From NCBI GenBank assembly GCA_021648145.1, contig JAKITI010000006.1, forward strand, positions 93,022-157,021: DNA of 64,000 nucleotides, read 5' to 3'. Position 1 is the stretch's first letter. Each line of letters starts with the position of its first letter. The notes under the pieces are model-generated. The model saw only the letters and a program-made list of their open reading frames with translations, ran no database searches and was not told the DNA's origin. This DNA comes from Gammaproteobacteria bacterium. Lineage in GTDB: Bacteria > Pseudomonadota > Gammaproteobacteria > JAADGQ01. Both the position numbers and the translations under genes were made by a program. Positions 19,685 to 27,478 of this stretch are shown here, in pieces.

Positions 19685-20197
19685 TTAAACCGTATAGAAG
19701 AGTGACCGCATAATATTGATCGAAATAAAAACATAGAGCACAGAAAGCCCTACGCCCAACCCCATGGAGCCCGACAACGCATGGCGAAAAATATGCCCTA
19801 CCACAGTAATATTCCAGATGAGTAAAACAAGCAGCAGTAAAGAAGGCATCACAACATAAGGGTTTTCAATCCCTAATGCAAACTGCCAGGACAAAAGAGG
19901 AAACGCCACAGCCCCCAATAGTGCGCCACTGCCAAGCAGTGCGGTAAAAACCTGAATCATTCGCTGCGGTAAACTACGACCCCACAGCAACAGCCCTGTA
20001 AATGCCAACAACAACCCTGCATCAAGTAAGGATGCGAGTATCGACGCACCAAAAGAGAGATCCAGAATGGTCAATGCAAAGTCAACAACAAGATAGACAG
20101 CAAGTGTTGCGTATAACAAAGTTGAAGAGTTTGGCAGGTCTTGCGGCCCTATGCGTAACAAGCAAAGCTGCCAGTAAGTTTTAATGAGTTCAAACAT
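19685..20197 (-). CDS. Conserved inner-membrane protein of unknown function
   Basis: The product has 170 residues that are mostly hydrophobic, with about five membrane segments (around 28-46, 48-70, 80-102, 112-128 and 140-165). The N-terminus MFELIKTYWQLCLLRIGPQDLP is amphipathic. No catalytic motif is visible. It resembles in layout small Yip1-like proteins, but this cannot be confirmed by eye. It appears to be the first gene of the operon with mpl and ubiX, so its promoter should lie in 20198-20333. Confidence 0.7.
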   Translation of the reverse strand: MFELIKTYWQLCLLRIGPQDLPNSSTLLYATLAVYLVVDFALTILDLSFGASILASLLDAGLLLAFTGLLLWGRSLPQRMIQVFTALLGSGALLGAVAFPLLSWQFALGIENPYVVMPSLLLLVLLIWNITVVGHIFRHALSGSMGLGVGLSVLYVFISINIMRSLFYTV

Positions 20198-20333
20198 TTC
20201 TATAATTCCTTCATTACCCTATTTTTACCACGTCCGCATTCTTACGGCATCTTGCAGCAGGAAATCCCAATGTTGGGATAGGAATGAAAAGTTGCTCTGA
20301 CGATTCATACATCATCCTGACACATTCTCTATT

Positions 20334-21422
20334 TCATTCATTTTCTTCCTGCTCAACAATTAAGCGAACCAGAGGCTCGTTAACAAAGTAGTTTGTACGG
20401 CCTATCTTATGTTTTCGAATAAAGCCCTTTTCACTGAGTTGATTAAGATATTTCGTCGCTGTTATTCGCGAGACACCCACCTGATCCATAACAAATTGAA
20501 CCTTGGTATAAGGGTGAAAAAATAGATTGTTGAGCAATTCCTGACTATAAATAGCCGGTAATTCAATGCGCATTTTTTGCTTTGTTTCCAAAACCAGAAT
20601 CTTGATTTGGTTGATAAATGTAATGGTTTCCCTTGCCGTTTGCTCAATGCCTTTTATCATGTAGAGCACCCAGCTTTGCCATTCATTGTGATCTCTCACT
20701 GATTGCAGAAAACGGTAATATTCTGATTTAGTACGAACGATATACCGGCTTAAATAAAGAACTGGGAGATCAAGAAAATCATTATTGATCAAATACAAAA
20801 TATTTATAATTCGACCTGTTCTGCCATTGCCATCATAAAATGGGTGAATGCTTTCAAACTGATGATGAATCACCGCCATTTTAATCAACGGATCAATGTC
20901 AGAAAGTTGATCATCGTTAATATAGCTCACGAGATTGCTTAACAAATTTTGTATCTCATCTGGATGCTGCGGTGGTGTATAAATCACCTGTTTAGTTCTC
21001 GCGTTAGCGATGACTGTTCCGGGGATTTTTCTGATACCCGGCTTATTCGGCTCGATATCCTTCTGAATTTGCAAAATATCACTCACCCTCAGCAATCCTG
21101 TCTTTTGTATTTGTTGGTAGCTTTTCCATAAAGCTTGACGATAGTTTTCAACTTCTTTGACCGATTGATTGATTTTTTCGCCTTTCATGATATCGGCTCT
21201 GAACAACTCATCATGGGTTGTCATAATATTTTCAATCGCAGAACTATCTTTTGCTTCTTGCATGGTGAGAGTAGAAATAAGAATCCCCTCGTTGGGGATG
21301 CTTTTTGCGACACCTTTTAGCTCGGCCAGATAGCGGTGTGCTCTGGTCAGCGCTTTTAACACCGCCACAGATTCGAGTAACGATTCCTCAAAAATGGGTA
21401 AATTTTCCAGAGAATGCTTCAT
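20334..21422 (-). CDS. Fic family protein with internal inhibitory motif
   Basis: The product has 362 residues. The catalytic Fic motif HPFYDGNGRTGR is complete at 193-204. An N-terminal inhibitory helix carries S60-x3-E64-N65 (SSAIEN), the (S/T)xxxE(G/N) motif that holds such enzymes off. A winged-helix domain at the C-terminus (about 295-355, with GVSRITATKYLNQLSEKG) suggests DNA binding. Most Fic proteins transfer AMP to protein hydroxyls; the target here is unknown. Two direct copies of a 13-base element lie just upstream. Adjacent genes are RhuM-family, so the block looks like an accessory island. Confidence 0.9.
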   Translation of the reverse strand: MKHSLENLPIFEESLLESVAVLKALTRAHRYLAELKGVAKSIPNEGILISTLTMQEAKDSSAIENIMTTHDELFRADIMKGEKINQSVKEVENYRQALWKSYQQIQKTGLLRVSDILQIQKDIEPNKPGIRKIPGTVIANARTKQVIYTPPQHPDEIQNLLSNLVSYINDDQLSDIDPLIKMAVIHHQFESIHPFYDGNGRTGRIINILYLINNDFLDLPVLYLSRYIVRTKSEYYRFLQSVRDHNEWQSWVLYMIKGIEQTARETITFINQIKILVLETKQKMRIELPAIYSQELLNNLFFHPYTKVQFVMDQVGVSRITATKYLNQLSEKGFIRKHKIGRTNYFVNEPLVRLIVEQEENE

Positions 21423-21464
21423 GTTATGTCTAAATAAAGCCTGTTAATTGAAATAGCGATTATT

Positions 21465-21517
21465 ATATGTATAGTTTCATTTGATTTCTATATATATAAT
21501 TTGAATATGTATAGTTT
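21465..21517. promoter_or_regulatory. Two direct 13-bp repeats upstream of the Fic gene
   Basis: ATATGTATAGTTT occurs at 21465-21477 and again at 21505-21517, 40 bp apart (about four helical turns), in the AT-rich promoter region of the Fic gene. Repeats on one face of the helix suit a dimeric regulator, perhaps the winged-helix domain of the Fic protein itself. This is inference. Confidence 0.45.
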
Positions 21518-21537
21518 AGCAGTGCTTGATGAACACA

Positions 21538-22545
21538 CTACCCCTTTTTATCAATCAACTTTGTTAGCTGTTCAAAATCGCGCTCATCGGCTAATTTTGC
21601 ATTATTAAGCAAGCGTTGCTGATTAAACTCTTCATACGCTTGCTCTGCCAATTGCTTTGCTAACTCGTGAGATATTTTTCCAGCATGGTCAAGAATATTA
21701 CGATCATTCAGCGTGAGAAATCCGTCCAGTTTTTTAGCCCATTGCGCCATTGTCATGCTTATTCGTCGCATAGCCTGACCTTCGGCAAAAATAAGATATT
21801 GTTCTATCAAATTATTCAGTGCCAGCAACTCGCCTTCATCCAAATAGTTTTTAGCGTTAACCACATCTTGCTTGCGCACTTTACTCCCACGCCAGCTCGT
21901 CAACCCCATATTTTCCTTTTCGCTACTCACTCGACTATGGATAATTTCAGCAGCGGTTTTACCGGTAATCGCCCAATGCACTCTGTTTTGCACCATTTTG
22001 AAGAACTGAATACTGCTCTCTAGTGTTGGGTCATAATCCACACTGGTGGCATAAATATCGGTTATTTTTTGATAAAAACGCTTTTCGCTGGTACGAATAT
22101 CCTGAATGCGGCGCGTCAGCTCTTCAAAATAATCAAACGGCTGATCGGGGTTTTTCAGACGCTCATCATCCAGCACAAAGCCTTTTACGATATATTCGTG
22201 TAGATGTTTAGTCGCCCATTGTCGAAAGCGCGTTGCGGTATGGCTTTGTACTCTATAGCCTACAGAGATAATAGCGTCTAAATTATAATGTTTAAGCTTT
22301 CGATTGACCTGTCGAGTTCCTTCCTGACGAACTACCGAGTAATCCTCGGTAGTTGATTTTTCATCTAATTCGCCTTCAGAAAAAATATTTTTTAAGTGCA
22401 AGCTGATATTATCGCTAGATGTTTGAAACAAATCAGCCATCAACTGCTGAGTAAGCCATACTGTTTCATCAACAAAACGAACATCCAACCTGGTTTCACC
22501 ATTTTCGGTTTGATAGATGATGAATTGAGAGTCATTTTTAGACAT
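21538..22545 (-). CDS. RhuM family protein, copy 1
   Basis: The product has 335 residues. The order of segments is that of RhuM: an N-terminal strand (QFIIYQTENGETRLDV), VWLTQQLMADLF with a helix-turn-helix look, the central YNLDAIISVGYRVQS, FRQWATKHLHEYIVKGFVLDDERL, and a Fic/DOC-like C-terminal region rich in helices. RhuM was first seen in a Salmonella pathogenicity island and its biochemical role is not settled. This is one of three relatives in tandem here, the others at 22908-23267 (broken) and 23301-24314 (intact). Confidence 0.88.
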   Translation of the reverse strand: MSKNDSQFIIYQTENGETRLDVRFVDETVWLTQQLMADLFQTSSDNISLHLKNIFSEGELDEKSTTEDYSVVRQEGTRQVNRKLKHYNLDAIISVGYRVQSHTATRFRQWATKHLHEYIVKGFVLDDERLKNPDQPFDYFEELTRRIQDIRTSEKRFYQKITDIYATSVDYDPTLESSIQFFKMVQNRVHWAITGKTAAEIIHSRVSSEKENMGLTSWRGSKVRKQDVVNAKNYLDEGELLALNNLIEQYLIFAEGQAMRRISMTMAQWAKKLDGFLTLNDRNILDHAGKISHELAKQLAEQAYEEFNQQRLLNNAKLADERDFEQLTKLIDKKG

Positions 22546-22555
22546 AGACTAACCT

Positions 22556-22906
22556 CTAATAACAAATTTGTAAGGAGTCCTTTTCTGGTTCCCACGCTAA
22601 CCCATAATCATTAAACTGGCTTTCATTCATAGCATTAAACGCAAAACGTAAGGTTGCATGGGTGCATATTAAAATAGTGGCCGCACTATCCTCCATAAAA
22701 GAAACAAACGCACTCACCTTGCTTTTATCACCCCCCGCTGTACACAGGTTATATTCATGCTCAACTTCCCAATCCGTAAAGAAGCCGTGAGTCTTTAAAA
22801 CAGTGGTGGCAAACGATGCGCCAAGCGAGCGTTCAGGCACCGCTACGATTACCTTTTTAACATCTTGGTTAAATAATTCATCAAAATAATCAGGGCGACC
22901 ATCAGG
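22556..22906 (-). pseudogene. Fragment of a restriction-associated SF2 helicase fused to a RhuM remnant
   Basis: The frame is open from the RhuM remnant through to a stop at 22556. The segment VIVAVPERSLGASF, then DWEVEHEYNLC, GGDKSKVSAF and ILICTHATLRFAF, matches the N-terminal part of DEAD/DEAH helicases found with restriction systems, around motifs I to Ia. The Walker region is missing and the sequence ends abruptly in an unrelated tail (YGLAWEPEKDSLQICY). The upstream part in the same frame, PDGRPDYFDEL, belongs to RhuM. It is therefore a joint of two broken genes and is unlikely to be functional. Confidence 0.65.
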
Positions 22907-22907
22907 T

Positions 22908-23267
22908 TTTTTTTAAGCGCTCATCATCCATTACAAAGCCCTTTAACAAATACTCCTTTAAGTTATTATTTGCCCATATTCTAAACTGTGTTCCTCGGAA
23001 ACCTTTGACCCGAAAACCAATGGCAATAATCATTTCAAGGGAATAATGAAGTATCTTGTAATCCTTGACAACTGAAGCTTCGTGCAACTCATTGTTTTTT
23101 ATAATACTATCAACATGAAGTCATATATTTTTCTTAGAGGTGTCAAAAAGTTCTGCCAACTGATTTTGCGTCATCCAAACCATGCCATCATTGGCATAAA
23201 GTGAGACAGATACTCCTCCATCAGTGGAGTTGTAAATAATAAGAGTAGATTGATTAGACTTTGACAT
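22908..23267 (-). pseudogene. RhuM family pseudogene, copy 2 (stop, frameshift, truncation)
   Basis: It starts at the ATG at 23265-23267 (MSKSNQSTLIIYNSTDGG) and matches RhuM. An in-frame TGA at 23121-23123 falls where relatives have NISLH, so one base change from a Ser codon explains it. The frame resumes as EASVVKDYKILHYS and FRIWANNNLKEYLLKGFVMD. It then shifts at a run of eight A residues (T-run 22907-22914 on the plus strand), where one extra base breaks KNPDGRPDYFDEL. The C-terminal two thirds are replaced by a helicase fragment. Confidence 0.85.
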
Positions 23268-23300
23268 CGTTACACGACCCTCCCTATTTTTCAGACATAA

Positions 23301-24314
23301 TCATTCATCCGCCCCCAGTCTCTTAATATCTTCTTCTATTTCTTTAAGACTATTCTCAACTTCAATATTTCTTTGCTGCTCACGGTATTTTTTCAACTCT
23401 AGTGCGGATTTTTCTTTGGCTTGTTGCTGGCTAATTTTACCTGCATGTTTGAGTAACTCCCTGCCATTTAATTGCAAAATAGCATCGAGGCGCTCGCTCC
23501 AATCTTGCATCGTCATCGGCGTTTGTTGTTGCGCCATTGTTTCAGCAAAAGCGAGGTATTGCTCTACCAATAAACCGAGTAGCTTTATCTCATCTTCATT
23601 CAAATAATTTTTGGCAATGCTGGCTTGTTGTTTGTTAATGGATTGACTTTTTGAGTCAAGTGACAACATTCCCAACAGTGGCAAACGGGCATCGGCGCGA
23701 CGGTAGACCAACTCAGCCGCAGTTTGCTGGCTAATTGCCCAAAGTAGCTTATTTTGTACTATTTGAAAAAACTGGCGGGTTTTTTCATCCTTGGGACTGT
23801 AATCAACACTGGTGGTGTAAATGTCTTTTATTTTTTGGTAAAAGAATTTTTCAGAAAGGCGTATCTCACGAATGCGTTGTTGCAGTTCATCAAAGTACTG
23901 CATGGATTTGCCTGTTTTAAAACGATCATCATTTAAGGCGAATCCTTTAATAATATACTCTTTTAAACGCTGGGTTGCCCAGATTCGGAACTGCGTGCCC
24001 TGTTTGGATTTTACGCGGTAACCAACAGAAATAATCAGCTCTAAATTATAAAGCTTGAGGCTCTGTTGCTGTGTTTTTCCTGCTATAGCACCGTGTTTAG
24101 TGGTATGTCGGAAATCCCGACACACCACCTCTTCAGATAATTCTTTTTCTTGGAATATATGATTAATATGCTCGGAAATCGTACTTCGACCTTTACCAAA
24201 TAGCTGTGCAATTTGAGATTGACTGAGCCAAACACTTTCACTTTCAATGCGTACATCAAGCTGTATACCTCCTTGAGCATTTTGATAAATGACAATTTGA
24301 CTATCATTACTCAT
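23301..24314 (-). CDS. RhuM family protein, copy 3
   Basis: The product has 337 residues, full length against copy 1. Shared landmarks are VWLSQSQIAQLFGKGRSTI, LYNLELIISVGYRVKS, FRIWATQRLKEYIIKGFALN and the helical C-terminal half (TMQDWSERLDAILQLNGREL). The C-terminal tail is charged and probably coiled coil (about 295-337). It differs from copy 1 at many positions, so the two are old paralogues or separate acquisitions and not a recent duplication. Confidence 0.88.
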   Translation of the reverse strand: MSNDSQIVIYQNAQGGIQLDVRIESESVWLSQSQIAQLFGKGRSTISEHINHIFQEKELSEEVVCRDFRHTTKHGAIAGKTQQQSLKLYNLELIISVGYRVKSKQGTQFRIWATQRLKEYIIKGFALNDDRFKTGKSMQYFDELQQRIREIRLSEKFFYQKIKDIYTTSVDYSPKDEKTRQFFQIVQNKLLWAISQQTAAELVYRRADARLPLLGMLSLDSKSQSINKQQASIAKNYLNEDEIKLLGLLVEQYLAFAETMAQQQTPMTMQDWSERLDAILQLNGRELLKHAGKISQQQAKEKSALELKKYREQQRNIEVENSLKEIEEDIKRLGADE

Positions 24315-24357
24315 TGTCTTGCTCCTTTTTAATCATCTCTTCGATATTAGATAGCGC

Positions 24358-24768
24358 TCAACTTATCATGCCTGCAATGACGATATAACGAACAATTCTC
24401 AGCGTACAAATTACGCCAATAAACCATAACCAACCCACTCGTGCCATACCGGCAATTACTGTCAGCGGATCACCAATAATGGGCAGCCAGCTTAGAAATA
24501 GGCTTGCTTTTCCATAACGCTGCATCCAGTGAAGAGAGAGCCTTCCCCCCTTGCTGTTTTCCATTTTGCTTTGCATCTTTTCCCGCAGCCAATCACCCAG
24601 TTTAAAATTCAGCAAACATGCGAGACAATTCCCGATCGAGCAAGCGATCACCACATTCAGCACAGGCACACCTGCCGTAATGGCAGCAAACAGCGCCGCC
24701 TCCGAACTGAAAGGCAGCAGCGTTGCCGCAAAAAAGGAGACCAGCACAAGACCAAGCTCAGTAATCAT
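24358..24768 (-). CDS. yqaA: YqaA/DedA-like small inner-membrane protein
   Basis: The product has 136 residues with about three membrane segments and the VTT (SNARE-associated/DedA) pattern: a re-entrant N-terminal part (FAATLLPFSSEAALFAAI), GNCLACLLNFKLGDWLREK, and SWLPIIGDPLTVIAGMARV. It matches YqaA, a short DedA relative of uncertain function, possibly in membrane lipid movement. Its ATG follows directly on the TAG of the upstream gltX/cysS chimera. A 5' stub of a second yqaA copy is found at 31054-31116, after the intact cysS. Confidence 0.82.
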   Translation of the reverse strand: MITELGLVLVSFFAATLLPFSSEAALFAAITAGVPVLNVVIACSIGNCLACLLNFKLGDWLREKMQSKMENSKGGRLSLHWMQRYGKASLFLSWLPIIGDPLTVIAGMARVGWLWFIGVICTLRIVRYIVIAGMIS

Positions 24769-25164
24769 CTATTGGCGACGCCAGCTCGTTCCCCCGCTGC
24801 CGATTCCATCAGCGGCTCCATCACCTTTGAAATAGTGACCCGAATTTTCTTGAAGCAATCCTATAATGGCTCCTAAATGGCGTAGCAGTGCAGCCAGTTG
24901 TGCCGCTTTTTCGGTATTTGATTCACGTAGGTTATTAATCTCTCGAACGACATTGAACAATACAGCCAAGGCTTCAGGCGTATTAAAATCATCATTCATC
25001 GCATTGTGAAATCGTTGCTCATACTCACCGCCTAATTTAAATTTTGAGGCAGGCTGATAACGCGCCAATACGTCACGGATCGTGAAAAAACTACCTAAAT
25101 GGATCAGCCCCGTCGGGCTGGGTGCAAAACGAGTTTTAAGTGTATTTGAATTCATGAAGCGCAT
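24769..25164 (-). pseudogene. Chimeric remnant of a second gltX-cysS locus (three in-frame deletions)
   Basis: The 131-codon frame is a collapsed copy of 31113-33932. Its first 24 residues are the GltX start (TLKTRFAPSPTGLIHLG). It then joins CysS at [15 protein letters not shown], skips to ASKF and runs through the CysS helical domain to DGAADG, then skips to the CysS end [10 protein letters not shown]. The joints fall at short shared stretches (LGN codons, GCCTG, and a GATGG/GGCAG area). About ten residues differ from the intact genes. The catalytic domain is gone, including KMSKS, so it cannot be a synthetase. All three deletions keep the frame. Confidence 0.9.
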
Positions 25165-25187
25165 GGTAACGGAAACTGGTTTGTGCT
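25165..25187. repeat. Duplicated gltX leader, copy at the remnant
   Basis: The bases just upstream of the chimeric start match those upstream of intact gltX (33933-33955) with one difference, up to CTACCACCTGA in plus-strand reading. Beyond that the two flanks are unrelated. This marks one end of the duplicated segment. The rest of the gap to 25321 holds no gene that I can see. Confidence 0.8.
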
Positions 25188-25321
25188 ACCACCTGATCAA
25201 TATGAATTGAATAAGCGCCATTAATTCATAATGCTTATTGAGCCAAATTCTGGGCTGGATTGCACAGGTGTTAGCCCTAACAGGCATTTGCTTAACAACA
25301 CGCATTGTCATTACCAGCCTC

Positions 25322-26656
25322 TCAAAAATAATAACTCACTGTTGATACTATACGATCATTGTTGCGATAGTTATACAATATTGCATCCGGTTTAGCCGCA
25401 CGATAAATGAAGTAGTCCAGAGAGAATTGTATATTATCGCGATACTCATAGCTCAAGTTAATGCGATAAATATTCCCATCATTCGCGCCATATTTAAACC
25501 AGGCTAAATCACTGCTCAGTCGATTATTTAAATACGTTCGCTTTAAAAACAGCGCATAGGTGTGCTGTATTTTGTCGTTTAACAAACGTTCCGTATAGTT
25601 TTTGATATAGCGAGTATTCCATTCAAACGTAATGGTGGTATTGATTAAGCCGCTGTAGTCCACGCCAATCATAGATTGAACAACGTCTTTTCGAGACCAT
25701 CCCTGAGTTTGTTGTATCCCCTTATTAAATTTATAAGAAAATTCAAATTTAGTGAGCCACGCTTGCCACACCGCATTACCCGATGCGCCAACAGTTTTCA
25801 TTCGTTTATACTCTGGCCTTAGACTATTGCCAGGGCGTTGGTTGAGTATGGCGGATTTGTCATACCCATCACCAATAATCACGGCAAGCTCCCCTTTTGC
25901 CAAATAAGTTTTGAGACGAAAATAAAACTCGCCACTTCTTGCGAAGCCATAAGGTTTGGTTTCATCATGGATTTCTCTATCTCGAAACGTGAGGTAGGGA
26001 TCAAAATCGCTGCCATGTACACCGACTCTGTTGCCGCGAAACTCAAACACAGAGACAAACTCAGCCAGCCATTGATTGTCAGTGTAATTCAGTTTTAAAG
26101 CCCCTACGGGTAAACGCATTTCTTCGAGATCGGCTTGGCCAAATTCCCTGATATCTCGCGGATTGACGATATCGACAACGGGGGATGCTTCGGATTGTCC
26201 CCAGGCACTAATGAGTCGACCTATGGAAAGCGAGAAGTCGTTAGGTAGCTTTAGGGTTAAATAAGACTCTGCCATTTCCACCGCAGATTCAAATGCCCTT
26301 TTTTGCTCGGCTGTGTATGATGAAGAATCATTGAATTGATAGCTTGCGTCATAATAGCCATTCAGCCTAAATTTATACTTGATTGACGACGAATACTCAT
26401 CGTGCACATAAGCGTTAAAGCTGACCTTTGCCTTTGTCAGTGCCGGAGCGCGAGAGTTCGGTACATGGGTGGTTTTATTGTCTTCCAGGTTTATACCTGT
26501 CTGATAACGCAAAAAACCACCAAGATATTTGTTTTTATCGTCACTCTCTTTGTTAGTCAGCTCTATCTCACCAAAAAAATCCACGTCAGTGAATGTTTCC
26601 TGAGCATAAGTTATCTGGCCGTAAAGCAGGAGCATGAGAAATAATGTCCGCCTCAC
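25322..26656 (-). CDS. Outer-membrane beta-barrel protein, DUF1302-like
   Basis: The product has 444 residues. A Sec signal peptide ends near residue 19 (ITYA/QE). The rest is rich in alternating aromatic and polar strands and ends in Tyr-Tyr-Phe (VSTVSYYF), the usual C-terminal signal for barrel insertion. The IGRLISAWGQSEASPVVDIVNPRDIREFG segment region is typical of DUF1302-type proteins that occur with RND exporters and LolA-like proteins. It lies two bases after the LolA-like gene and completes a three-gene export operon. Cargo is unknown. Confidence 0.78.
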   Translation of the reverse strand: MRRTLFLMLLLYGQITYAQETFTDVDFFGEIELTNKESDDKNKYLGGFLRYQTGINLEDNKTTHVPNSRAPALTKAKVSFNAYVHDEYSSSIKYKFRLNGYYDASYQFNDSSSYTAEQKRAFESAVEMAESYLTLKLPNDFSLSIGRLISAWGQSEASPVVDIVNPRDIREFGQADLEEMRLPVGALKLNYTDNQWLAEFVSVFEFRGNRVGVHGSDFDPYLTFRDREIHDETKPYGFARSGEFYFRLKTYLAKGELAVIIGDGYDKSAILNQRPGNSLRPEYKRMKTVGASGNAVWQAWLTKFEFSYKFNKGIQQTQGWSRKDVVQSMIGVDYSGLINTTITFEWNTRYIKNYTERLLNDKIQHTYALFLKRTYLNNRLSSDLAWFKYGANDGNIYRINLSYEYRDNIQFSLDYFIYRAAKPDAILYNYRNNDRIVSTVSYYF

Positions 26657-26657
26657 T

Positions 26658-27476
26658 CTAATGTTCTTTCAATGCAGCGGCGGTGAATGTTTTGTCTTCT
26701 ATTGCTTGGTTGTACTGAATGTCATTAACAATAATGATTGTCTGATGTTGTAGCTGACCATTTTTTGTCGTCGTCATTTGCAGTTTTGTATCGGTTGCAA
26801 TGCCATCGATGATCTCAAGTCGGGTGACTTTTAAGTATTTAATTTTGTTGTTTTTAAACCAGCCTTTTTTTTGCATCACGACAAAGTGATCTTTACTTAC
26901 CCATAACAACTCTTTTCGGTAGCCGGTCTGTTTTTCAATACGGGCTTTTATTTCAGGCTGAGGCACTCTTTCTATTAACCAGCTATCGATTTTATCCACC
27001 GAGCCATTTGCATCAATCATTTTGTAATCGTAATAAGAGACTTCGGCATCTTCAAAATCAGAAAATGAAAAATCACTGCCCAGAAATGCCCCCGTTCGAT
27101 CACTGGAGGGAATACGTTTTGTTTTTCGTAACGTGGGTAGATAGATCCATGCGTCGTTACCCTTCATGTCATCTGCCCACTCATAACTTAAAAAGCGTGT
27201 GCCTTTAACATCTGCTGGAGAGAGAAAAGTCGTCAGAGATTTATCACTACCCTCATAGGATTTGCTAAGGGTCGTGAAGTTTCGTTTTCTTTGCGAACCA
27301 CGCTTGTCGATTAATATCATGGTCAATTTTCGATGAGAGGTATCTCCCGTGTCACGCTCGTCCACTTTCACCATGATTTCCTTGGCGGTTAGATTATCAT
27401 CGGCCAAGGTGATGGATGAAAAAGATGCCAATGCCATCGCCAATAAAATTAATTTTGTTGTCAATTGATTGTTCAT
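26658..27476 (-). CDS. Outer-membrane lipoprotein-sorting protein, LolA-like
   Basis: The product has 272 residues with a signal peptide ending near residue 25 (TLA/DD). It has the LolA/LolB-like curved sheet pattern: VKVDERDTGDTSHRK, TRFLSYEW, DAWIYLPTLRKTKRIPSSDR, FLGSDFSFSDFED and WVSKDHFVVMQ. This family is regularly encoded between an MMPL/RND exporter and a DUF1302 protein and is thought to carry a lipid or lipid-linked cargo across the periplasm. The cargo cannot be told from sequence. Confidence 0.85.
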   Translation of the reverse strand: MNNQLTTKLILLAMALASFSSITLADDNLTAKEIMVKVDERDTGDTSHRKLTMILIDKRGSQRKRNFTTLSKSYEGSDKSLTTFLSPADVKGTRFLSYEWADDMKGNDAWIYLPTLRKTKRIPSSDRTGAFLGSDFSFSDFEDAEVSYYDYKMIDANGSVDKIDSWLIERVPQPEIKARIEKQTGYRKELLWVSKDHFVVMQKKGWFKNNKIKYLKVTRLEIIDGIATDTKLQMTTTKNGQLQHQTIIIVNDIQYNQAIEDKTFTAAALKEH

Positions 27477-27478
27477 GT

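Noticed and set aside
24769..25164. A functional second aminoacyl-tRNA synthetase
   Set aside because: The catalytic core, KMSKS loop and anticodon-binding part are missing; only joined fragments remain.
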